A DNA stretch of 64,000 bases, from NCBI GenBank assembly GCA_965200175.1, contig OZ241345.1, positions 2,914,001 through 2,978,000 on the forward strand, read 5' to 3'. This document shows positions 8,983-16,772 of this stretch, piece after piece. The stretch is from Azophilus sp026709365 (lineage in GTDB: Bacteria > Pseudomonadota > Gammaproteobacteria > Pseudomonadales > Azotimanducaceae). The position numbers and the translations under genes were made by a program. The notes beneath the pieces are model-generated. The model worked only from the letters and a program-made list of their open reading frames with translations. It was not told the DNA's origin and did not search any database. Positions within the stretch are counted from its first letter, which is position 1; each line of letters starts with the position of its first letter.

Positions 8983-10241
8983 GCCGGAAGACTACAACCG
9001 TCCGCGAACACGAATCTCTGGCCGAAAAGGGGCTCGATGCTGAAGAACTTGACGAACTCGCCGCGTTTGCCCGCGATGTCCTCAAACAGCCCGATGGCAA
9101 ACTCGCAGCCAGTAAGTTTGTCGGAGTGCTGACGACCGGCAAGGGAGCCGCTCTTGAGATACTGCCCAAGATCGACCTCGATCACGAAGCCGGTGATCTG
9201 AATGAACGAACCCGAAGGGTCTTTCTCGAAATGCTGCGTTCTTGGCGGCGCACACCGAAGCAGCTTCCCGACAGCGACATACGCTCACTGTCCCGGTTCC
9301 CCATGCTGGAGGTGTTCGTTCGGCAATTCCTCAACCTCCTGACCACACTTGTGCGAGGCGGACTGGCGCGCCGCTATATCGACGTCGAAGAGAGCTTGCC
9401 CTATCTGCGCGGACGACTGCTGTTCCATGACCACCTCTGTCAAAATGTATCGAACCAGGCGCGCTTCTACGTGTCGCACGATGATCTGAGCGTCAACCGA
9501 CCAGCCAATCGCCTGATCCATGCCGCGCTCCATATGCTCGCCCCCCACATTCGCGATACGACCAACCGGCAACTGCTGCGGCAGTCGTTGGTTGCACTTG
9601 CCGAAGTCCCAATATCACGCAATCCACTGGCCGACTGGAGAAGCCACCACATCGACCGTTCCATGAGCCACTATCAGGCGGTCATGCAATGGGTACGCCT
9701 TATTGTGTTCCAGCGCGGACTCGCGACGTTCTCGGGCAGCAACACCAACCTATCCCTGCTCTTCCCCATGGAGAAAGTGTTCGAGGACTTCCTTGTCGCC
9801 AGCTTCCGACGTCACCAACAGGACTACAGGGTCGTCTCGCAGGGATTGCGTAAACCCATGGCAACCATCGGTGACAAAACCGCGTTCTCAACCAAGCCTG
9901 ACATAGCACTACAAGCAGGAGGCGAAACTCGATTCATCCTCGACGCCAAATGGAAGGAGGTCGATGCCACTACCAAAGACCTGAAGCATGGCATCGCCCA
10001 GAGCGACGTGTACCAGCTTCACGCCTACGCAAAGCGCTACAAATGCTCCGCCGTGGCTCTGGTTTATCCCCGGAATGCCAAATTCAAATCAACCCTGCGA
10101 TACCGTTTCTTTGACGACGGCCCTGCCCTTCTCGCGGTTCCCTTCGATGTGACCCAGCCAAAAACCAGTGTGCAGCAGACCATTCGCGAGTTGAAGTGTC
10201 GCTCCGTCCCGAACTCGGCCAGCTCGGCTACAGCGGCTTGA
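8979..10241 (+). CDS. mcrC: McrC, nuclease subunit of the McrBC type IV restriction system
   Basis: A 420-residue protein. The ATG at 8979 overlaps the mcrB stop (ATGA), typical of the pair. The N-terminal half has the McrC features LEILPKIDL, RRVFLEMLRSWR and LPYLRGRLLFHDHL. The C-terminal half holds the PD-(D/E)XK nuclease core: SLLFPMEKVFEDF, then TKPDIAL, then FILDAKWKEVD with the catalytic Asp and Lys. McrC is recruited by the McrB ring to cut methylated or otherwise modified DNA. The reading frame is complete, but its partner mcrB is broken, so the system is probably inactive as sequenced. Confidence 0.92.
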   Translation: MSRKTTTVREHESLAEKGLDAEELDELAAFARDVLKQPDGKLAASKFVGVLTTGKGAALEILPKIDLDHEAGDLNERTRRVFLEMLRSWRRTPKQLPDSDIRSLSRFPMLEVFVRQFLNLLTTLVRGGLARRYIDVEESLPYLRGRLLFHDHLCQNVSNQARFYVSHDDLSVNRPANRLIHAALHMLAPHIRDTTNRQLLRQSLVALAEVPISRNPLADWRSHHIDRSMSHYQAVMQWVRLIVFQRGLATFSGSNTNLSLLFPMEKVFEDFLVASFRRHQQDYRVVSQGLRKPMATIGDKTAFSTKPDIALQAGGETRFILDAKWKEVDATTKDLKHGIAQSDVYQLHAYAKRYKCSAVALVYPRNAKFKSTLRYRFFDDGPALLAVPFDVTQPKTSVQQTIRELKCRSVPNSASSATAA

Positions 10242-10296
10242 CCAGCGCAACGATCAGGTTAGCTGGAGGACGGGCGACCATTGCGCCGAAGCGCAA

Positions 10297-10818
10297 TCAG
10301 TAGTGGCGCACAAGGGGCAGAAGATTCTCGCTTGGCTGGCCGGAAGCGGAAGCGAGCCAACCGACGAGGTCCGGTCTAGGCCCGAAAAGGGCGAAGACCT
10401 TGCCGTCCCTGGGAGGGCCCTGCCGAAGCCCGCCCTCCACTCGCCAACCATGCGCTGCCCCAGGGTTTAGCGCAGCCGAAGGTGCCGCGACCCCCGTCTC
10501 GCCTTGGTTTCGCAGACGCGCCGCTTCACGTTGGCAGTCGGGCCAGGTGGAGGGAGCGCCCACCAGCGTTTGCGATGGCAGTTGCGGCTGAGCGCCCGGT
10601 TCTTCGCCGATCTCGACAGCCCACAGATCACGCCGGATGGTCCGGAGGTCTTCCACATCGAGGATTTCCTCGTGCCGGAGGAACTCCGCCCATGCGCCAT
10701 CTGGCGTGTCGAAAAGGTAGTGGGTCAACTCGTTCTGGACGTTCCAACGCCCTGCCGTTTGAGGAGTGTGTTCGCGCAGGAAGGCAAATCGGGGATCTGT
10801 GTGTCGATAGGCGATCAT
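10297..10818 (-). CDS. RES-domain toxin (NAD+-degrading family)
   Basis: A 173-residue protein starting MIAYRHTDPRFAFL at 10818. It matches the RES fold from end to end: TAGRWNV near residue 25, the YLFDTPDGAWAEFLRHEEI block with the conserved Glu, the AAPSAALNPGAAHGW block with the Ser, and FALFGPRPDLVGW near the C-terminus. Characterised RES toxins degrade NAD+ and are paired with an Xre/MbcA/ParS antitoxin, which is exactly the upstream gene here. The start overlaps the antitoxin stop by four bases. The C-terminus converges on mcrC with 55 bp between stops. Confidence 0.9.
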   Translation of the reverse strand: MIAYRHTDPRFAFLREHTPQTAGRWNVQNELTHYLFDTPDGAWAEFLRHEEILDVEDLRTIRRDLWAVEIGEEPGAQPQLPSQTLVGAPSTWPDCQREAARLRNQGETGVAAPSAALNPGAAHGWRVEGGLRQGPPRDGKVFALFGPRPDLVGWLASASGQPSENLLPLVRHY

Positions 10819-11435
10819 GTGGCCGGCGAGCCCAGAAGGCTGGCGGCGAGCTTGCGCACTCGGTTCGGACCGTCGTCGTCGGGCCACCAATCGCCGGCGA
10901 GAAGCTGAGCCGGCGAGCTTCCGCCGAGCCGTTTCCGAGCACGCCCGAACCAGCGCCGAACGCCAATGTCGTTGTATGCGCCGGCGAGGTCCGAGACGAC
11001 CAAGGCAAGGAAGTGGAGCCGGATGGCAACCGCATCAGGTGTGACGCGGGCACCAGCGAGGTACCGCCGCACACTCGATGCGGATATCCCGACCAGACCG
11101 GCCAGCAATTCCGACCCCAGCACTTCTTGCAGTGCCGGCCACTCGGTCGCCGGCACCGGGGATTCGCCAAGCGCATCCTGTATCTCCTCCAAAACACCGG
11201 AGAGGTGCTCCGGGTCCAAGCCCGCCCCGCCACGAAGCTCCGGCAGGAAACGCCGGCAAATGCCCGCGCGTTCCAGCCCCGTGCCCAAACAACGGATGGC
11301 GGAGTCGTCGAGGCAAGTAATCTTGCGAGGCAGCAGGCCCATTGCGTCGGCGCGAATCAGGGCGGTTACCGCCTTTGACGCAACCCAAGGATCGTCGAAT
11401 GGATGCCGAACGGATGTTATTTGGATGTTTGACAT
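10815..11435 (-). CDS. Xre/MbcA/ParS-type antitoxin of the RES pair
   Basis: A 206-residue protein from ATG 11435 (MSNIQITSVRHPF). Upstream in-frame codons back to 11591 run through a repeat element and are unlikely to be translated. The middle (LVGISASSVRRYLAGARVTPDAVAIRL) is a helix-turn-helix of the Xre type. The C-terminal segment GVRRWFGRARKRLGGSSPAQLLAGDWWPD is the MbcA/ParS/Xre toxin-binding domain (DUF2384). It neutralises the downstream RES toxin and probably represses its own operon. The two genes are coupled by an ATGA overlap. Confidence 0.9.
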   Translation of the reverse strand: MSNIQITSVRHPFDDPWVASKAVTALIRADAMGLLPRKITCLDDSAIRCLGTGLERAGICRRFLPELRGGAGLDPEHLSGVLEEIQDALGESPVPATEWPALQEVLGSELLAGLVGISASSVRRYLAGARVTPDAVAIRLHFLALVVSDLAGAYNDIGVRRWFGRARKRLGGSSPAQLLAGDWWPDDDGPNRVRKLAASLLGSPAT

Positions 11436-11489
11436 ATCCCGAATCCTATCCGCAGCGCACAATGCGATCAAGTCAATGCGCGCCCGCGA

Positions 11490-11575
11490 TGGGGGCGCGT
11501 TGGAGTTTCGCTGCGCGAAACTCTGCGCTCGTCGTTTGGGCCGGATTCCGATACGTATCTGAACCCGCACACGCT
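11490..11575. repeat. Modular palindromic repeat, copy 1 (reverse orientation)
   Basis: Lies just upstream of the antitoxin start. On the minus strand it reads a constant box (GGGTTCAGATAC...TCGGAATCCGG...GACGAGCGC), then the hairpin at 11502-11523 whose arms are GAGTTTCGC and GCGAAACTC, then a third hairpin of the form GCGCGCCC/GGGGGCGCG at 11480-11500. The same boxes in the same order recur at 14.6-14.8, 56.05 and 59.5 kb. A further inverted sequence TTTGCC/GGCAAA around a run of A lies at 11618-11636, just beyond the stop of the ligase gene. Confidence 0.75.
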
Positions 11576-11649
11576 GCACTCCGCCGCCCAATTCCCAAAA
11601 CGGCCCGCTTCAAAAGGCCGTTTGCCAAAAAAAGGCAAATTCGAATCAA

Positions 11650-13155
11650 TCACGAAGTGGCGGAAAACAACCCTTCGAACTCCTCCCGCAGCCGGTTCTT
11701 CTGAACTTTGCCCATGCTGTTGCGGGGCAGCGCTTCGACGTTGACCACTTGCTTGGGCTGCTTGAAGCGGGCCAAGCGGCCTTCAAGGAAAGCGGAGACC
11801 TGGGCTGCGGAGACCGAATCGCCCGATGGCACGATCACGGCCACCACGCCCTCGCCGAAGTCTGGGTGGTGTACGCCGATGATGGCGGACTCAGCCACCG
11901 CATCGAGTTCGTCGATGACCGACTCCACTTCCTTGGGATAGACGTTGTAGCCGCCGGAAATGATCAAGTCCCGCGCCCGCCCGACGATGGACAGCCGCCC
12001 TTCGGCGTCCAGGACGCCCAAGTCGCCGGTAGTGAAGTGGCCGTCGGGGCGGAACTCCTCGGCGGTCTTGTCCGGCTGGCGCCAATAGCCCTTGAAGACG
12101 TTCTCGCCGCGCACCTCGATGCCCCCCACTTCGCCCGGCGGCAACGGCTCGCCCGCCTCCCCGGCGACCCGCACCGACACGCCGGGCAAGGCGAAGCCGA
12201 CGCTGCCGGCAACGCGCTCGCCATGCAGCGGGTTGGAGGTGTTGATGATGGTCTCCGACATGCCGTAGCGCTCCAGAATGCGGTGCCCGGTTCGGGCCTG
12301 CCAAGCGTCAAAGGTGGCCGGCGTCAGCGGCGCGGAGCCGCTGATGAACACCCGCACGCCACCGCAGTGGCGGCGGCCGAAGTCCGCATCCTCCAGCAGG
12401 CGGGTGTAGAAGGTCGGCACCCCCATCATCACCGTGGACTCGGGCAGGTGCCGCTTGACCGCGCCCACGTCGAAACGGGGCAGGAAGATCGTTGGGGTGC
12501 CGCCCAGCAGGGCGCAGTGCAGGGCGATGAACAGGCCATGCACGTGGAACAGCGGCAGGGCGTGCAGCAGCACGTCGTCGTCCCGCCAGCCCCAGCACCG
12601 GCGCAGGGCCACGGCATTGGAGCGGATGTTGTCATGGGTCAGCATCGCGCCCTTGGAGCGGCCCGTGGTGCCGGAGGTGTACACCAAGGCGGCCAGGTCA
12701 TCGCCATTGCGTTCGGCTACGTCATGGCGTGGCTTTGCGGCATTCATGGCCTGCACGAGGCTGCCGCCGCCAGCCCCCAACGTCAGCATGGCCCAGCCGC
12801 CGTGCCCACCCGCCACGTCAGCGCTCGCCGGGTCCCGCACGAACAGCCGCGGCTGCGCATCGGCAAGAAAGTAAGCCACCTCAGCGGCGGTGTAGGCGGC
12901 ATTGAGCGGCACATAGACGCCGCCCGCCTGGAGTGTTGCCAAGTAAAGGGCCACGACCTCGGGCGTCTTGCCAACTTGGGCCAGCACCCTGTCGCCGGGC
13001 GCCACGCCGGCTTGGGCGAGCACCGTGGCCAAGCGGGCAGTTCGCTCCGCCAAATGGGTGTATGTCCAGATTTCGCCATCGGCCATGCGCAGGGCGGGCC
13101 GCTGCCCGTGGGATGCGAAAACGACTTGCAGATCGGCGGCAAAGTTGCCGTTCAT
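11650..13155 (-). CDS. Malonyl-CoA/methylmalonyl-CoA synthetase-like AMP-forming ligase
   Basis: A 501-residue ANL-superfamily enzyme starting at ATG 13155 behind AAGGAGT. Motifs in order: the P-loop LVYTSGTTGRSKGAMLTH (about 158-175), HALPLFHVHGLF, the A5 motif ILERYGMSET, FTTGDLG, the hinge region DLIISGGYNVYPKEVE, and the catalytic lysine near the end in LPRNSMGKVQK. HALPLFHVHGLF and RYGMSE are typical of the MatB group, which activates malonate or methylmalonate to its CoA ester, but other short acyl groups are possible. It stands alone on this strand; no malonate transporter or decarboxylase is next to it. Confidence 0.82.
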   Translation of the reverse strand: MNGNFAADLQVVFASHGQRPALRMADGEIWTYTHLAERTARLATVLAQAGVAPGDRVLAQVGKTPEVVALYLATLQAGGVYVPLNAAYTAAEVAYFLADAQPRLFVRDPASADVAGGHGGWAMLTLGAGGGSLVQAMNAAKPRHDVAERNGDDLAALVYTSGTTGRSKGAMLTHDNIRSNAVALRRCWGWRDDDVLLHALPLFHVHGLFIALHCALLGGTPTIFLPRFDVGAVKRHLPESTVMMGVPTFYTRLLEDADFGRRHCGGVRVFISGSAPLTPATFDAWQARTGHRILERYGMSETIINTSNPLHGERVAGSVGFALPGVSVRVAGEAGEPLPPGEVGGIEVRGENVFKGYWRQPDKTAEEFRPDGHFTTGDLGVLDAEGRLSIVGRARDLIISGGYNVYPKEVESVIDELDAVAESAIIGVHHPDFGEGVVAVIVPSGDSVSAAQVSAFLEGRLARFKQPKQVVNVEALPRNSMGKVQKNRLREEFEGLFSATS

Positions 13156-13261
13156 TGGGTTTGACTCCTTATACGCGGGACAAAGCCGTCACACGCAATC
13201 CAGACAAAGCCGCCACGCCAGTCAGGTTGGCGCCCGGCGCCCGCCCGGGCGCCGGTTCGAG

Positions 13262-13831
13262 TCATTGCTGCGCCAGGGCTTGGATGAACTCCCGATAGGC
13301 CAGCGTTTCCGGCGCCAGTTCCGCCGCCCGCTCCGCATCGGCACGGGCGGCTTGGCGGTCGCCCAGACGATTGAACATCAGCGCCCGGTTGTAGTAGGCG
13401 ACCGGCAAGTGTTCGCCGGCGTTGGCGATGGCCCGCTCCAGATCCGCCATCGCGTCGCGGTAGCGCTTGGCCACCACAAAGGCGTTGGAGCGATTGATAT
13501 ATACGCTGGCCATTTCCGGCGCCAAGGCCACCGCCCGGTCGTGGTCCTTCAGGCCGGCCGCCAAATCACCGCTGCGCACGTGCAGGATGCCCCGGTTGGA
13601 ATAGGTTGCCGCCAAGTCCTCCGGCACTAGCATCTGATGCTCAATGGCCAAGGTGCAGGTTTCGATGTCCATGGACGTGCCGCGGTCAGCCGCAGCCTTG
13701 TAGCAATCGCGGGCGGGGGATGTGTTGAGCAGCACCGTATCCCTGGCCGCCGCCGCAACGCTCAGGCATGCGGCGCAGAGCAGGCACGCCCATGCCGGCG
13801 CGGCTCGGCGAAAATGGAAAAGTGAACGCAT
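13262..13831 (-). CDS. Exported TPR-repeat protein
   Basis: A 189-residue protein with an N-terminal signal peptide (MRSLFHFRRAAPAWACLLCAA...SVAAA). Three to four tetratricopeptide repeats follow from about residue 70: ATYSNRGILHVRSGDL, ASVYINRSNAFVVAKRY and VAYYNRALMFNRLGDR, each with the Y-N-R-G/A pattern. TPR proteins act as scaffolds; no specific partner can be read. The start lies next to an IS remnant at 13.88 kb. Confidence 0.8.
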   Translation of the reverse strand: MRSLFHFRRAAPAWACLLCAACLSVAAAARDTVLLNTSPARDCYKAAADRGTSMDIETCTLAIEHQMLVPEDLAATYSNRGILHVRSGDLAAGLKDHDRAVALAPEMASVYINRSNAFVVAKRYRDAMADLERAIANAGEHLPVAYYNRALMFNRLGDRQAARADAERAAELAPETLAYREFIQALAQQ

Positions 13832-13876
13832 GGGTTGGGTTTACACCTAACGACGATCAGATTCAAGCAGGTGTGC

Positions 13877-13962
13877 CGGCTCAGGACCTTTCGGAACTTT
13901 GCGCCTGCCGGATCAGGCAGCATCCTCGATCTCGACAAGGTACTCGTTCGGGGTTCGGCACA
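13877..13962 (-). mobile_element. Remnant of the right end of the IS481-like element
   Basis: On the minus strand this stretch encodes NEYLVEIEDAA followed by a stop, then AAGTTCCGAAAGGTCCTGA. That is the last codons and terminal inverted repeat of the IS481-like transposon found complete in outline at 32.6-33.8 kb. Nothing else of that element is left here. The remnant marks an old insertion or a recombination point beside the decayed Rpn gene that follows. Confidence 0.75.
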
Positions 13963-14458
13963 CCCCTGTCGCTGGCGGCGCGGCGGGGGTCTCCGGCGAC
14001 GCTGGGGGCGCTGGGCCCCTCGATCCGGGCGGCCACGCGGTGCTGTGCAGGGGGCGTTGGAGGATTGGCTTGACGGCAACCGGGCGTCGTCCCGGGGGCG
14101 ACTGCTTCGGGCGTGTGACTCGAAGGAGTTGTTGAGGCGCCTCATTGAGGGCCTTTGGGCGTTCCCGGAGGCGGCGGTGCTGGCGCTGGCGCCGTTGCGG
14201 CTTTGGGGGCTGGCGCTGCTCAGGGCTCGGGCGTGGGACGGCGAGGGGCTTGCGGCATTCGAGGACGAACAGGGAGATGGCGACATGACGACTTTGCTTG
14301 AGGCGAACGGCAGGAAGATCCGGGCGGACATATTTGAGCAGGGCAGAACCGAGGGCAGGGCCGAGGGCGTTGCCCAAGGCCGTTCGCAGGAGCGGGAGCG
14401 CCTGCGCGAACTGGCGCTGCAACTCGACCCGGAGACGGCCGCCAAGGTCTCCGGGTAG
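13960..14458 (+). pseudogene. Rpn-family nuclease/transposase, C-terminal half, frameshifted
   Basis: Two frames give pieces homologous to the intact Rpn gene at 15.2-16.1 kb. They include RRGSPATLGALGP, then LEDWLDGNR, then LLRRLIEGLWAFPEA, MTTLLEANGRKIRAD and the C-terminal RERLRELALQLDPETAAKVSG. The N-terminal nuclease part is missing and the frame changes near 14,060. It is a truncated paralogue cut off at its 5' side by the IS remnant. Confidence 0.75.
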
Positions 14459-14599
14459 TTCGACCAAGGGGGTTGACGGCCCTCAACGCCGCGGCTTGAG
14501 GGTGTCCCGCCCTCAATGGGGTCCCTGCGGCCCAGCGCCCCCCATCCAGCCACCCGCCAATTCCCCACATCCAGCCCCACCCCCAAACCGCTTGCAACG

Positions 14600-14800
14600 G
14601 CAGCGGAGTTTCGCGTCAGCGAAAGTCCATACCTTACCCGGGCGACGAACGCGGAGTTTCGCGCCAGCGAAACCACAACGCGAACCAAAGGTTCGCGCAA
14701 CCGCCGTGCGGGCTCAAAAAATCTCGAACCTGACCCACGCGACGAGCGCACGGAGTTTCGCGCAGCGAAACTACAACGCGAACCAAAGGTTCGCGCGGGC
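14600..14800. repeat. Two modular palindromic repeats in tandem (copies 2 and 3)
   Basis: Hairpins with arms related to GGAGTTTCGC and GCGAAACTCC begin at 14605, 14653 and 14752. The constant box (GTGCGGGCTC...TCGAACCTGACC...GCGACGAGCGC) lies at 14706-14750. The third module here is GCGAACC AAA GGTTCGC, present twice (about 14680-14696 and 14778-14794). It differs from the third module of the copies at 11.5, 56.1 and 59.5 kb. Confidence 0.8.
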
Positions 14801-14806
14801 GCGCAT

Positions 14807-14968
14807 GCCGTTTCCGCCCATTCGTCGCACTATTGCGCCACCCCGGCAATCTGGAGGCTTCTTCTGGCCGCGCACCCGCAACTTCACACTCAACAACCCC
14901 CCCCTCCCTTATCAGTTAGATGTAAGTTCCAATGGCCATGCGCACTTTCATGAAATCAGATTGTTTGA
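14807..14968 (+). repeat. Dispersed repeat R1 (pair with 16621-16772)
   Basis: Begins GCCGTTTCCGCCCATTCGTC and ends near ATGGCCATGCGCACT...TCATGAAA. The same roughly 150-bp sequence with scattered differences is found at 16621-16772, where it forms the start of the gspD reading frame. The pair flanks the Rpn gene and the broken gspD copy. The 215 bp between R1 and the Rpn start hold nothing recognisable. Confidence 0.8.
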
Positions 14969-15183
14969 TAGGAGTGCCGCTGCTGACTTTGGCCCGGCCG
15001 GTTGTGCGAAATCGCTGACTTCCGCCGCAGCCGGGCTGCGGTGCTAGGGCGGGCCCAGCCGGCCCAACCCGGAAAGACCAACGCAGTCATGGGGTTGCGG
15101 GCCCGTGCAGCCGCCCCAAAATTAAGGTGCGGAAAGCGTCATCGCCTACAGACGGACTGCGTGCCGCCCGCCATCATGGGGGC

Positions 15184-16098
15184 ATGGATCACGACGCCCT
15201 CAGCAAGTCCCTGTTCGCCCTGCCCCGGGTAGAGGCGGACCTCCTGCGCATCGTTGCCGCCGGCTGGGTTCACCTGCTGGACCTTGACACACTGGAGCGG
15301 CTGAGCGCCGAGCACACCTCGGCTGACCTGACCCTGCGGATCGGCGATCTCGTTTGGCGGGTGGGCTTCCGGGAGGGGCGGCTGACGGACGGGACGCGGC
15401 CTTGGGTGCTGTCGCCCACGGAGCTCCAGTCCACGCGTGACCAAGGCATGGGGGAGCGGTTGCACGAATACGTTCACCGCCACCTGCGCGCGCTGCGCCG
15501 GGAGGGTGTGCTGTCGCGCGAGGGTGACGAGCCCCGGGTGCTGCCGGTGGTGGTGTACGACGGCGAGCGTCGCTGGCGGCGCGGCGGGGGGTCGCCAGCG
15601 ACGCTGGGGTCGCTGGGCCCCCTTGAGCCGGGCGGCTACGCAGTGCTTGACGCAGGGGCGGGGCCGTTGGAGGATTGGCCTGACGGCAACCGGGTGACCT
15701 CGTGGGCGCGCCTGCTGCGGTCGGGCGGTGCCGATGAGTTGCTGCGGCGCCTCGTGGAGGGGCTGTGGGCCTTCCCGGAGGCGTCGGACGAGGGCTTTAG
15801 GGAGGCGCTGCACGCTTGGGCGCAGGCGTTGTGCGCGAGGATGATGCCGGGGGCAGGCAAGCTGCCCCTGCGGTCGGATTTGGAAAAGAGTCAGGAGGCA
15901 CTGGAAGTGACGACGTTGCTTGAGGCAAACCTTAGCAAGTGGAAGGCGGGGCTGGTCCAGCAGGGCGTCGCCCAAGGCATGGAGCGGGGCATCGCCCAAG
16001 GCATGGAGCGGGAGCGCGAACGGCTGCGCGAGCTGGCGCGGCAGCTTGACCCGGAGACGGCCGCAAAGGTCGCCGAGCTCCTCGACCAAGGCGAATAA
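15184..16098 (+). CDS. Rpn/YhgA-family (PD-(D/E)XK) nuclease-like protein
   Basis: A 304-residue protein from ATG 15184 (MDHDALSKSLFALP). The N-terminal half resembles Rpn proteins: LLDLDTLERLSAEHTSADLTLRIGDLVWRV, the ELQST motif in place of the usual EhQS catalytic strand, and MGERLHEYVHRHLR. VLPVVVYDGERRWRRGG follows. The C-terminus is a charged helical tail with a short repeat (QGVAQGMERGIAQGMERERERLREL). Rpn proteins are PD-(D/E)XK nucleases that promote recombination and are often annotated as transposases. Fragments of close relatives occur at 13.96-14.46, 16.5-16.6 and 36.9-37.1 kb, so the family has multiplied and decayed here. Confidence 0.78.
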   Translation: MDHDALSKSLFALPRVEADLLRIVAAGWVHLLDLDTLERLSAEHTSADLTLRIGDLVWRVGFREGRLTDGTRPWVLSPTELQSTRDQGMGERLHEYVHRHLRALRREGVLSREGDEPRVLPVVVYDGERRWRRGGGSPATLGSLGPLEPGGYAVLDAGAGPLEDWPDGNRVTSWARLLRSGGADELLRRLVEGLWAFPEASDEGFREALHAWAQALCARMMPGAGKLPLRSDLEKSQEALEVTTLLEANLSKWKAGLVQQGVAQGMERGIAQGMERERERLRELARQLDPETAAKVAELLDQGE

Positions 16099-16135
16099 CG
16101 GGCTTCAGCGCCGTTGCCGCTTAAGGGCATCCCTC

Positions 16136-16612
16136 CCTCGCCTTGGCCGCCACCTTAAGCGGCTGCGCCACCTTCGGCGTCGCCCCCTTCCCGGAACCCA
16201 TCCGCCTGCCCATTGAAGCCGAGGGCGAGGACACCCCCGCCCCGCAGGCCCAGGCGGAGCAGGCCAGCCGCTACAGCCCCACCCCCTGGGTGTGCATCAC
16301 CCGAACCCAAGCGCGCGGCGTGGCGGACGACCTCGGCGCGGACCTTGAGGGCCCGCTCATCCAGGCCACCTTCAATGGCGTCCCATCGTACACTTCATTA
16401 ATGAGGTGTTCGGCACCGAGCTCGGCATGTCGTTCGTCATCTCGCCCGGCTTGCAGGAGAAGACCGATCTGGTCGCCCTGCGCCTCACCAGCCCGGCGCC
16501 GCCGCGCATCCTGCCGGTGGTGGTTTACGAAGGCGAGCGCCGCTGGCGGCACGGCGGGGGTTCGCCGGCGGCCTTGGGGTCTCTGGGGGCCCCTTGAGCC
16601 AAGCGGCTGCGC
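16136..16612 (+). pseudogene. Chimeric remnant: 5' part of gspD joined to an Rpn fragment
   Basis: Bases from about 16136 to 16503 repeat the start of the intact gspD (from about 17033) with few differences, encoding LAATLSGCATFGVAPFPEP and onwards. One base is lost near 16384, which shifts the frame. At about 16505 the sequence switches inside the RLTSPxPPR codons to ILPVVVYEGERRWRHGG and ALGSLGAP, a piece of the Rpn family (compare 15535-15640), and then stops. It has no plausible function; it records a duplication plus recombination between two unrelated genes. Confidence 0.82.
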
Positions 16613-16620
16613 AACCGCTT

Positions 16621-16772
16621 GCCGTTTCCGCCCATTCGTCGCACTATTGCGCCACCCCGGCAATCTGGAGGCGTCGTCTGGCCGCGCACCCCCAACTTCG
16701 CACTCAAAACACGCTCTCCAAACCTATATAGATGTGAGTAAGTTCCCATGGCCATGCGCACTGTCATGAAAC
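16621..16772 (+). repeat. Dispersed repeat R2 (pair with 14807-14968)
   Basis: Shares GCCGTTTCCGCCCATTCGTC, GGCAATCTGGAGGC and the terminal ATGGCCATGCGCACT segment with R1. Here the repeat's ATG (16748) is the first start of the open frame that leads into gspD, so the current gspD 5' end was probably supplied by the repeat. Confidence 0.8.

Noticed and set aside
11618..11636. TTTGCC/GGCAAA inverted repeat as a terminator of the ligase gene
   Set aside because: The stem is short and no T-run follows it on the minus strand, so it is not a convincing intrinsic terminator.
13240..13275. Possible tRNA 3' part (GGTTCGAGTC)
   Set aside because: No cloverleaf, acceptor stem or anticodon arm can be folded around it.
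14600..14800. CRISPR-like array
   Set aside because: Repeats are palindromic modules of mixed type without regular spacing or unique spacers, and no cas gene is nearby.
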